A stretch of DNA of 64,000 nt, taken from positions 37,776 through 101,775 of the forward strand of contig NZ_MUBK01000015.1 in NCBI RefSeq assembly GCF_002127545.1. Reading direction: 5' to 3'. Made by a program: the position numbers and the translations under genes. Below, piece after piece: positions 30,601 through 37,312 of this stretch. The stretch's first letter is position 1. Each line of letters begins with the position of its first letter. This DNA is from Xenorhabdus beddingii. GTDB lineage: Bacteria; Pseudomonadota; Gammaproteobacteria; Enterobacterales; Enterobacteriaceae. The notes under the pieces are model-generated. The model made no database searches, was not told the DNA's origin, and saw nothing but the letters and a program-made list of their open reading frames with translations.

Positions 30601-33600
30601 CGCGCCCACTTGCACAGAAAAGCGGTTGTTATTGGTCAGCGAACCTTGGGCATTGCCGCCTTCCGCCCGGTTGTTGCCACCCGCCGCCACCATCACCGTA
30701 CCCAATCCGCCACGACCATTCGCCGCCACGTACTGTGCATTCATACTCAGCGATGCGGCCGTATTGATGTTACCGTTCTGCAAGTTGCTGAGCGCGAAAT
30801 CGTTGGCGAATCCCCAGCTATTGTTGGCAATGTCAAAACTGACCATATGCCCCAGCCCCGCAAGATCGGCACCGTCATTAGCCAGATAATAGCCGCCCAA
30901 CGTCGCATCATAGGCAACCCCTACGCCACCTGTATTGTTCTTCGCCGCAACCATGACTCCCGCAACCATTGTGGCATGGTTGGAAACCACGTCTGGCAAC
31001 GTCCCATTGGTTTGTTGAGTTTTCAGCCAGGCTTTGTCAACATTCGCAGCAAGGTCGGGGTGGGCGATATCAAAAATTTCGGGGGCAGTGGCAAACTTGC
31101 CGCCGGGTTCGAACTGACCGATACGGACCCCTTTGCCGGTGTAATCCTGCCAGACCGGCAGGATATTGGCATCGCTCAGATACCATTGCTGGGCTGCCAA
31201 TGGGTCGAGAGGCACTTCCGGGGTCAGTAACGTGACCGCAGCCCGCATCGGCTCTGTCTCGCCGCTGCTCAGATCCACCACCGAGGCCGAAGGGTTACCG
31301 GCGGCATCAGTGACGCCATATTTAAAGCTGATCAAGCCGGTGTAATCGGCATCCGGCGTAAACAAGACATCCCCCTGAGCAGTGAGGCTAACCGTACCGC
31401 CTATCGCATCCCCAACATTGGCAATGCGCAGGTCGCCCTGACTGTTCAGGCGTTGATCGTTAGCCAACAGACTCTCTGCGGAAATCAGATGAGCCTGAGT
31501 ACGAGAAAAGACCTTGCCATCCTTGTCATGGGTGAGAACATCCTCGACAGGCATCGCATTGGGTGTTTGTAAATCAACCGCCGAAATATCCGCGAAATTG
31601 AGTTTCTGGATATTTTTCAGCGTCACCGAACCATCACGCCCGGCAACCTTATCGGTCACGACATATCCGCTATCAGTACGGGTGATTTGATAGTCACCGT
31701 GGTTGCCGTGCAGGCTGACGATATTAACCCCGCCGTCCCCATCAATCGTGGCATTGCCGTGACCCACTTCAATAATGTCATCACCCACGCCACCGAAAAT
31801 CTTATCATCTCCGCCACCGGCGTGAATGATGCTGCCGCTTTCGGAAGCATAGATTGTGTCCCCCTGAGGCCCAGCATAGATAACTGACTTGCCAGTGCCA
31901 CCAATGATGGTGTTGTGCCCACTGCCGCCAACCAGAACATCGTTACCCATTCCACCGACCAGCACCGAATCGCCGGAGCCGCCCTTGATAAAGACACCAT
32001 TGGCTCCACCGCTTCTGATGACATCACTGCCACCTCCGCCTTGGGCGACCGTTAAACCGGCCTGAGCCATGTTCAGCTCTACACCTTTATTGCCAACAAT
32101 GATCGCGGTATCGTTCCCGCCATTACCGTGGATGTTTTTCGTATCGTCAGAAGCGCTGATAACAAAAACGTCATCGCCAGCACCCCCCACATAGGTATTG
32201 CTCCCTGCACCACCAACCAGCCAACTGCCGGCTTTTGCGGCAATCAAGGTATCATTGCCGCTGCCACCATACAGATTGTTCACGCCCAGTTGTTCCGCAT
32301 CCAGGGTTTCATCTGTTTCACTCTGGCTGGCGTAAGCCGTGGTCGTGATATCGTTGAAGGTAGAGGTCACACGCGTGCCAACCCCCTGAGTGCTCAGCGT
32401 GTTGCTGACGGGGTCACCAAGAAAATCAACCGCCAGCATTTCCCGGGTTTCGCCATTGAGGGTGAAAGAGCCACTGGCAACAATTCTGTTTCCATCACGT
32501 ACTTCTGCTTTATCCGAAGATCGAACGCTAATCTGGGTAATGCCCAGTTCCGCCAGGGTCTTGAGTTCGCCCGCATCGACTTTCCCATCGTGTGTGCCGT
32601 CAACCCAGACCCGCAATTTGCTCCAGATCGGATCGTTTTGGTCAATCACCCCATCCTTATTGGCATCTTCACTGACCAAGGCACCAAAACCATCCTTGAA
32701 TTTTTTCTCGCCCGCAGCACCGTTTACCCCGGCCTTACCGCCATAGTATTCAGAGAACATCTGGCTGACATCCTTTATCTGACCGCTACCATCGTCGATC
32801 ACCAATATTCCGGTATTGCGATCCGCCCAGCCGCTGCGCTTAAGCGTGCCACTGTTATCCATGTCGAACAACACGCCGTCACGGATGTCAGTCATGTGCA
32901 CACCATTGCCACTCAGATCCAATAACAGCGGGTCAACATAAGTGTTGAAGGTTGTCATCGCTGACAAGCCGTTCAATGTTGCGGCATTGCGCCAGTTTAA
33001 GTCCGGTTTGCCGTCCGGGGTCAGGTAATACTGTGACAGATAGGTGTTGGGTCGGACATTGGGGTCGAGCTGCATTTCTCCGGGACGAATGCCCCCGGTG
33101 GCAAGACCCGCCATCTGGGTGGAGGTGAAGTCTGTTTTATTGAGGATATCATCAATGACAGATATTTTATGTGTCGCAGAATTGTGGATATAACCGTTAG
33201 CCACATCCTGCTGCGCTTGGTTTTCGCCCTGAATCTGTTTCTGGGGCTGTGGGGAGGAATTGATATCAATGTTAATTAAGTTTGTTGACGGCCCTGAGAC
33301 ACTCTTACCCTCATCCGGAGTCAGGTATAAAGTTTTAATGACATCTTTTGCTTCGTGATACTCATAACGCTGACCGTCACGAATCAGATGGTTACTAATG
33401 ATTTCAGCCCCATTAAATTTTAACAGATTGTTCAAAGAAACAATGTTTTTGGCGGGCACCAGATTCCCTTGTCTACCATGCGTATTGTATCCAATGGAGG
33501 TTAATGAGAAATACACAAAATCTACGCAACTGTTGGTCGCAACATTGTATTCTGTTTTCCTGAATCCCCCGACTGTATCGGGATTTTTTGAAAAGTCGAT

Positions 33601-33888
33601 TAACCTCTTGCCCTGAGCTTCAGTCAACGCAACGGAGACTTCATACACCGTTTGTTTATAGGCGGCATTATCATACTGCGTGACTTTCCCTTCTCCTATT
33701 GGTTCACCGAGCTTTGATTCGAAACCGAAACTTTGCTCCTTGCCATTCTCATCTCGGATGACGTACCACATATGGCCCGCCATGGACGGATGTATGTCTC
33801 CCGCTTTGTGGCTGCCCTTATCTTCCTGATAAACATACTCCGCCCCCCGCTGAGCCACTTTATAGGTGACCGTGTATTTTTTTTTCAT
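27622..33888 (-). CDS. Giant RTX protein with permuted-NlpC-like, S8 protease and P-domains
   Basis: A 2088-residue type I-secreted protein. Residues 1-190 resemble a permuted papain/NlpC fold (His39 in AGHMWYVI, Cys121 in TNSCVDF). LLLDLSGNG near 325 starts an RTX-toxin-type domain, with RTX repeats about 550-760. An S8 subtilase domain spans about 895-1250: Glu927 (GQFEPGG) at the usual Asp position, His971 (NHATMVAG), the oxyanion Asn in NNSWG, and Ser1155 (GTSFAAP). A convertase-type P-domain covers ~1263-1375, then more RTX (~1430-1490), Pro-rich repeats (~1737-1800), five 18-residue repeats (~1880-1970) and a C-terminal secretion region. It lies last in an operon with its own exporter and three small paralogues. 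It may be an antibacterial or insecticidal protease/amidase. Confidence 0.85.
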   Translation of the reverse strand: MKKKYTVTYKVAQRGAEYVYQEDKGSHKAGDIHPSMAGHMWYVIRDENGKEQSFGFESKLGEPIGEGKVTQYDNAAYKQTVYEVSVALTEAQGKRLIDFSKNPDTVGGFRKTEYNVATNSCVDFVYFSLTSIGYNTHGRQGNLVPAKNIVSLNNLLKFNGAEIISNHLIRDGQRYEYHEAKDVIKTLYLTPDEGKSVSGPSTNLINIDINSSPQPQKQIQGENQAQQDVANGYIHNSATHKISVIDDILNKTDFTSTQMAGLATGGIRPGEMQLDPNVRPNTYLSQYYLTPDGKPDLNWRNAATLNGLSAMTTFNTYVDPLLLDLSGNGVHMTDIRDGVLFDMDNSGTLKRSGWADRNTGILVIDDGSGQIKDVSQMFSEYYGGKAGVNGAAGEKKFKDGFGALVSEDANKDGVIDQNDPIWSKLRVWVDGTHDGKVDAGELKTLAELGITQISVRSSDKAEVRDGNRIVASGSFTLNGETREMLAVDFLGDPVSNTLSTQGVGTRVTSTFNDITTTAYASQSETDETLDAEQLGVNNLYGGSGNDTLIAAKAGSWLVGGAGSNTYVGGAGDDVFVISASDDTKNIHGNGGNDTAIIVGNKGVELNMAQAGLTVAQGGGGSDVIRSGGANGVFIKGGSGDSVLVGGMGNDVLVGGSGHNTIIGGTGKSVIYAGPQGDTIYASESGSIIHAGGGDDKIFGGVGDDIIEVGHGNATIDGDGGVNIVSLHGNHGDYQITRTDSGYVVTDKVAGRDGSVTLKNIQKLNFADISAVDLQTPNAMPVEDVLTHDKDGKVFSRTQAHLISAESLLANDQRLNSQGDLRIANVGDAIGGTVSLTAQGDVLFTPDADYTGLISFKYGVTDAAGNPSASVVDLSSGETEPMRAAVTLLTPEVPLDPLAAQQWYLSDANILPVWQDYTGKGVRIGQFEPGGKFATAPEIFDIAHPDLAANVDKAWLKTQQTNGTLPDVVSNHATMVAGVMVAAKNNTGGVGVAYDATLGGYYLANDGADLAGLGHMVSFDIANNSWGFANDFALSNLQNGNINTAASLSMNAQYVAANGRGGLGTVMVAAGGNNRAEGGNAQGSLTNNNRFSVQVGAINAQGDLSTLQIGSSPFSNPGASLLVSAPGSNVVSTSHMLKTERGSTFGNDYTSMQGTSFAAPIVSGIVALMLEANPNLGYRDVQQILALSARKINDPSTEWNDNNGRRWNGGGMHTSHDYGFGGVDARAAVRLSEAWMTQSTAANEYVYSASSGSLGKNLTAGETLTSSIAMNAGLNVEHIEIDFDAEVGRLGDLTLKLISPDGTQSVLLNRQGKVPDGMPGASETDLGSNQSGSFKYSFMSTHDFGENSVGNWTLQVTSASTGLPVTLNAWSLRLYGSKSTPDDTYFYTDEYIESVVRQANRAVLDDAVNGVAGGRNTLNAAAVSRDTSVNLLTGVASIGGAALTIKNPSSIQNIVTGDGNDTLVAGNADALLDGGRGNNTLVGGAGKDFFVVHRREAGSDVISNFEAARGEIVDLVGFRGKTFADLLLTQQGEDVKVDLGNGQSVVLKNQPLAGISAANFKFQDTFIAPQAYTSSDTSTLQPQEGLGTVILKGGGKGVMMTTDAQGQMKFSLNGTIYSRDSAASDVFVVAAQPGVKDYKNALRGFRHGVDKIDLRQLGITDFSQLTITKSNRGTINGLSQIHGVNVTFNSVSGADSNVNLLYLDTLDISQVDANDFLFAEPSPDLVPTVELMVTETPDKPTVSIPPFERKPIEIPPIDWEPIKIPSVDLKPIEIPPVDRKPIEIPPIDWEPIKIPPLERHPVPGIPNTEPTVETTPVPSDPNAITVKETFAEVTLGDESKTINVEASSNKVVAGHGDNKVNVTGRGTDITLGDGNNIIVGNFRKLTVGHGDNYIETSSSMPKVNAGDGNNHIVASDSMPKVKVGNGNNHIEVSGSMPTVEVGDGNNHIVASGGMSKVKVGNGNNHIVASGRMSTVEVGYGINNLEFIGEMGRLVLGKDISPEHLRFQHEGQDLQISVIGSKQEVTLQNWYASSPERPIITVGDDHRLMDRDVEHLIQSMAAFAPPAPATAMLGDVEQQRLQPVLAANWH
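27950..28230 (-). repeat. 54-bp tandem repeats coding 18-residue units
   Basis: Inside the giant RTX gene five consecutive 18-residue units of the type KVxVGxGNNHIxxSxSMP (for example KVKVGNGNNHIEVSGSMP) are encoded by near-identical 54-bp repeats. The regular GxGNNHI pattern suggests a beta-roll or beta-solenoid stack distinct from the Ca-binding RTX nonapeptides. Confidence 0.85.
28490..28680 (-). repeat. Pro-rich 30-bp tandem repeats in the giant RTX gene
   Basis: Units coding KPIEIPPIDW and EPIKIPSVDL-type decapeptides repeat about six times, forming a rigid Pro/Ile linker between the RTX region and the C-terminal solenoid. The length of such a tract may vary between strains. Confidence 0.8.
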
Positions 33889-33936
33889 ACTGATTATTTC
33901 CTCGACTTGTTATTGTATTGGTTTTTTCCACAGACA

Positions 33937-34506
33937 TCAGATTTTCGGATCGTAATAACCGAACTCGACAAAACTCTCGATGCCATTAAAAGCAGGGACA
34001 TTCTTCAGGGTGGTAATAACCGCAGAGTAACGTCCCGGAGGTAACGAAAATGTTTTAATTTCCCTCACAGCTGTATTTACATATTTTCCCTCATAATAGA
34101 GGGCACTCCCCCAACCACATCCTCCTGCATTTATTTTCTCGTCAAAAAAAACTTTACCGTTTCTAACCAGATGAAACGAAACTGGGGTCGTCACCCCGTC
34201 CTCATAAATACTCCCGAATAACTCAAACCGTCTTTCCATTTCGTCATAATCATCTCCAGTAGCAAACGACAGGGAGAATTGATAATTTCCCTCCTGAGGG
34301 ATTTCAAAATCAAAAGTCACTGACTGAGCGGCTTTGGTGACATCAATGGGCTTGTATATTGTTTCCGCCTTCTGATGGCAACCGCTTAACCCCGAGATGA
34401 ACCCGTTACAACGCACCAGTCCGCTAAAGCCTAAAAAAAAGAGGATTAACCAGCTACAACTTAAAAAAATAAGGAGATAGCCCCAATGCCGAGGTGATAC
34501 CTTCAT
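33937..34506 (-). CDS. Small envelope protein, paralogue 1 of 3 (DUF5625-like)
   Basis: The 189-residue product has a strongly hydrophobic segment (about 10-29, LLIFLSCSWLILFFLGF), then a GLSGC site that may be a lipobox, and an extracytoplasmic beta-rich domain beginning IYKPIDVTKAAQSVTFDFEIP. The family resembles DUF5625, of unknown function. It starts with MKVSPRHWGY as in paralogue 3 and ends with the shared YYDPKI. It lies 48 bp upstream of the giant RTX start in the same operon. The position and triplication suggest an immunity or inhibitor protein for the RTX product; not shown by sequence alone. Confidence 0.75.
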   Translation of the reverse strand: MKVSPRHWGYLLIFLSCSWLILFFLGFSGLVRCNGFISGLSGCHQKAETIYKPIDVTKAAQSVTFDFEIPQEGNYQFSLSFATGDDYDEMERRFELFGSIYEDGVTTPVSFHLVRNGKVFFDEKINAGGCGWGSALYYEGKYVNTAVREIKTFSLPPGRYSAVITTLKNVPAFNGIESFVEFGYYDPKI

Positions 34507-34534
34507 TTTGTTGCTCCCAATAAAGTCAGTTGCA

Positions 34535-35077
34535 TTAAATTTTCGGATTAAAATAATTCACCTCGGCAAAACTCTCGATACCATTAAAATCAGGAACATT
34601 CTCTAGGGTAGTAATAACAGCAGAATAACGCCCTGGGGATAACTCAAGTATTTTGATATTTCGCACCACCATATTTATACTTCTTCCTTCATAATCTATT
34701 CTCTGTATCCAGCCATACCCTCCTGCATTTATTTTTTTGTCAAAAAAAATCTCGCCATCTTTAACAACATGGAGTAAAACAGAGGTTATTACCCCGTCAT
34801 CATCAATACTTCCGAAAAACTTATCTCCGAACAATCTAAGTCTTCTTAACATTTCATCGTAGTCATCACCCTTACTCTGATCAAACAGTAGAGTAAATTG
34901 ATAATTCCCAGTTTTACTGATTTCAAAGTCAAATTTTACTGATTGACCAGACTTTGTTATATCAATCGGTTTGTAGATATGAATAGGCTTAGAGCAGGCG
35001 ACCAACAAAGCACAACTCAAAAAAACAATAATCTTACGCCAATGTCTGAACCTTTCGTGTATACGTAATCCTTTCAT
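34535..35077 (-). CDS. Lipoprotein, paralogue 2 of 3 (DUF5625-like)
   Basis: A 180-residue lipoprotein starting MKGLRIHERF at 35077, with a clear lipobox LLVACS after a hydrophobic core. The mature domain IYKPIDITKSGQSVKFDFEIS... NPKI is homologous to both neighbours. The frame runs open to 35245, but that part overlaps paralogue 3 and copies its tail in another frame, so the start with SD GGAG is preferred. It is the most diverged of the three, and the only one with a typical lipoprotein leader. Confidence 0.78.
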   Translation of the reverse strand: MKGLRIHERFRHWRKIIVFLSCALLVACSKPIHIYKPIDITKSGQSVKFDFEISKTGNYQFTLLFDQSKGDDYDEMLRRLRLFGDKFFGSIDDDGVITSVLLHVVKDGEIFFDKKINAGGYGWIQRIDYEGRSINMVVRNIKILELSPGRYSAVITTLENVPDFNGIESFAEVNYFNPKI

Positions 35078-35105
35078 CTCTTCACTCCAAACAAAGTCAT
35101 TCGCG

Positions 35106-35690
35106 TTAAATCTTAGGATCGTAATAGGCGAACCGTACAAAACTCTCAATGCCATCAAATGCAGGAACATTCTCCAAGGTGGTAATGACCGCAGAGTAAC
35201 GCCCTGGGGGTAATGAAAATGATTTAATATTCCGTATAGCTGCATTCACATATTTTTCTTCATGATAGAAACTCAGTCCTCCATCGTTTCCTCCTGCATT
35301 GATTTTTTCGTCAAAAAAAATTCGGTCATCTTTAACAATATGGAGTGAAACCGGAGTGATAACCCCGTCATCATCAATACTTCCGAAAAATTTACTCCCG
35401 AATAATCGAAGTCGTCTTAACATTTCGTCATAGTCATTCCCCTTATCAAACAGCAAAGCAAACTGATATCCCCCCTCCTGAGGAATTTCAAAATCAAAAG
35501 TCACTGACTGATCGGCCTTGGTGACATCAATGGGCTTGTATATTGTTTCCGCCTTCTGATGGCAACCGCTTAATCCCGAGACGAACCCGGTACAACGGAC
35601 CAGTCCGGTAAAGCCCAAAAAAAAGAGGATTAGCCAGCTACAAACTAAAAAAATAAGCAGATAGCCCCAGTGCCGAGGTGATACCTTCAT
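35106..35690 (-). CDS. Small envelope protein, paralogue 3 of 3 (DUF5625-like)
   Basis: The 194-residue product has an N-terminal ~60 residues nearly identical to paralogue 1 (MKVSPRHWGYLLIFL...) and a middle part closer to paralogue 2 (RRLRLFG, KFFGSIDDDGVIT). This mosaic suggests gene conversion between the copies. The start at 35690 follows AACAAA; the frame is open 10 codons further. It is the first of the triplet after the HlyD-like gene. Confidence 0.75.
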   Translation of the reverse strand: MKVSPRHWGYLLIFLVCSWLILFFLGFTGLVRCTGFVSGLSGCHQKAETIYKPIDVTKADQSVTFDFEIPQEGGYQFALLFDKGNDYDEMLRRLRLFGSKFFGSIDDDGVITPVSLHIVKDDRIFFDEKINAGGNDGGLSFYHEEKYVNAAIRNIKSFSLPPGRYSAVITTLENVPAFDGIESFVRFAYYDPKI

Positions 35691-35812
35691 TTTGTTGCTC
35701 CCAATAAAGTAAGATGACAAAAAGTCTCAATAATCACTTATCCCACCCCGGAAAAACGGTAAAAAAATAACGCGCTGAACCCGACATAAAGCCTCTCACT
35801 CGCCTTCGGTTC

Positions 35813-37222
35813 TTATCGCTCCCGCAAACTTTCATCCATATGCTGCTGTAATGGACTCAGGAAGTAATCAATCACCCGACGCTGATCGGTTTTTATTTCT
35901 GCCGTGATCGACATGCCCGGAGACAATGCGACCCGCTGCCCCTTAACCAGCACATGATCAGACTTCAGACGAATTCGGGTGCTATAGATAAGCCCACGCT
36001 TTTCATCTTCAATGGCATCGTTCGATACGCTGAGCACTTCACCGTCAACCGTGCCGTACTTGGTGAAATTAAAGGTTTCCACCTTGACCGTGACCTGTTG
36101 ACCGACGTGGACAAACCCCACATCTTTGTTTTCCAGCATGGCTTCCACTTCTACCGGCTGGTTGGCAGGAACGATGACCATCAGCGGTTGAGCTGGTGTC
36201 ACCACACCACCGACAGTATGGACAGCCAGTTGCTGAACAGTACCATCCACCGGGGCTTTGAGGCTGGTCAGGTTTTCCTGATGACGGGCTTTCGCCAGTT
36301 CCTGAACCAGAATTGCCGCTTTTTGGTCGGCTCCTTGTTGCAAGTCAAGCATCGCACGACGATTTTGCGCAACCACCGCTTCACGCCGGCGCCGTGCCTC
36401 GTCCTGAGCGGCGGTATGCTGCAAGACACTGGCCTGCTGTACGCTTAACTGACGTTGCAGATCCAGCCGGGTCTGCTCTTTTTCCAGATACGCATGCCGC
36501 GACACATACTGTTTCGTCAATAACCGCTGGTAGTCCTCTGCCAATCGCGTGGCAATCGGCAATGCTTGTCGTAGGCTGGCCACCTGAGCCTGAGCAGACT
36601 GAATTTCAGCACTGCGTTGGAGGATTTCGGCGTCCACTAACTCCAGGTTGCTACGGTATTCCTGGTATTGTCCCTGAAGCCAGCGCTGGGCACTGAGCAC
36701 CTGTTCCGGATTGGCGTTGGCAATTGTCCCTACCAGAGATGCCGGCGGCTGTTGCTGATTGATCGCCTCAAGCATGGCGGTGCTCCGCACACTGTCGATA
36801 CGCGCAGCCAGCAGCTCGCTCTGAAGCCGGCTGACATCGGCATTCGCCGCCGTGGGGTCGAGTTCGATCAACAACTCGCCGGTTTTCACTGCCTGACCGT
36901 CATTGATGTGGATCGCTCGGACCACGGCCGTTTCGCTGGGTTGAATCAGCTTGGTTTTGCCATTGGGAACCACTTTTCCCGGAGCCACTGCCACAACTTC
37001 TATTTTGCCAATGCAAGCCCAGAGCAATGCTAATGCGGCGAAGCCCATGATGCTCCAGATGAAAATTCTCGGAGCCGGATGAACAGGAGTTTCCTGTAAT
37101 TCCAAAGCCGTTGGTAAAAACTGTAATTCATGGGGAAGCCGTGGCGACGTATCCATGCTTTTACGTTGGCCCCAAGCCTGACGCCACATGTGGCGATAGC
37201 GCTGCAATAAGGTGACGCTCAT
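35813..37222 (-). CDS. HlyD-family membrane fusion protein of the RTX exporter
   Basis: A 469-residue type I secretion adaptor: ~55-residue cytoplasmic tail, one membrane segment (IFIWSIMGFAALALLWACI), lipoyl half-motif (IHINDGQAVKTGELLIELDP), long coiled coils (~110-320) and a C-terminal HlyD-type region (PGMSITAEIKTDQRRVIDYF). It matches HlyD of RTX-toxin exporters more than PrtC. It sits 90 bp after the ABC gene in the same operon. No outer-membrane gene is attached, so it must use TolC or PrtD. Confidence 0.92.
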   Translation of the reverse strand: MSVTLLQRYRHMWRQAWGQRKSMDTSPRLPHELQFLPTALELQETPVHPAPRIFIWSIMGFAALALLWACIGKIEVVAVAPGKVVPNGKTKLIQPSETAVVRAIHINDGQAVKTGELLIELDPTAANADVSRLQSELLAARIDSVRSTAMLEAINQQQPPASLVGTIANANPEQVLSAQRWLQGQYQEYRSNLELVDAEILQRSAEIQSAQAQVASLRQALPIATRLAEDYQRLLTKQYVSRHAYLEKEQTRLDLQRQLSVQQASVLQHTAAQDEARRRREAVVAQNRRAMLDLQQGADQKAAILVQELAKARHQENLTSLKAPVDGTVQQLAVHTVGGVVTPAQPLMVIVPANQPVEVEAMLENKDVGFVHVGQQVTVKVETFNFTKYGTVDGEVLSVSNDAIEDEKRGLIYSTRIRLKSDHVLVKGQRVALSPGMSITAEIKTDQRRVIDYFLSPLQQHMDESLRER

Positions 37223-37312
37223 ACGAAGTTATTTTCCTTGAACCGGGGTATGTTTATCTTGATCATCACTGTTGCTTCTTTTTTTTGTCGTCATACGTCT
37301 GAGGAAAGCCTC

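Noticed and set aside
30610..31230. Long plus-strand frame (206 codons) opposite the giant RTX gene
   Set aside because: It is antisense to a clear coding region; repetitive Gly/Asp codons open long frames on the other strand. The same applies to 32128-32925.
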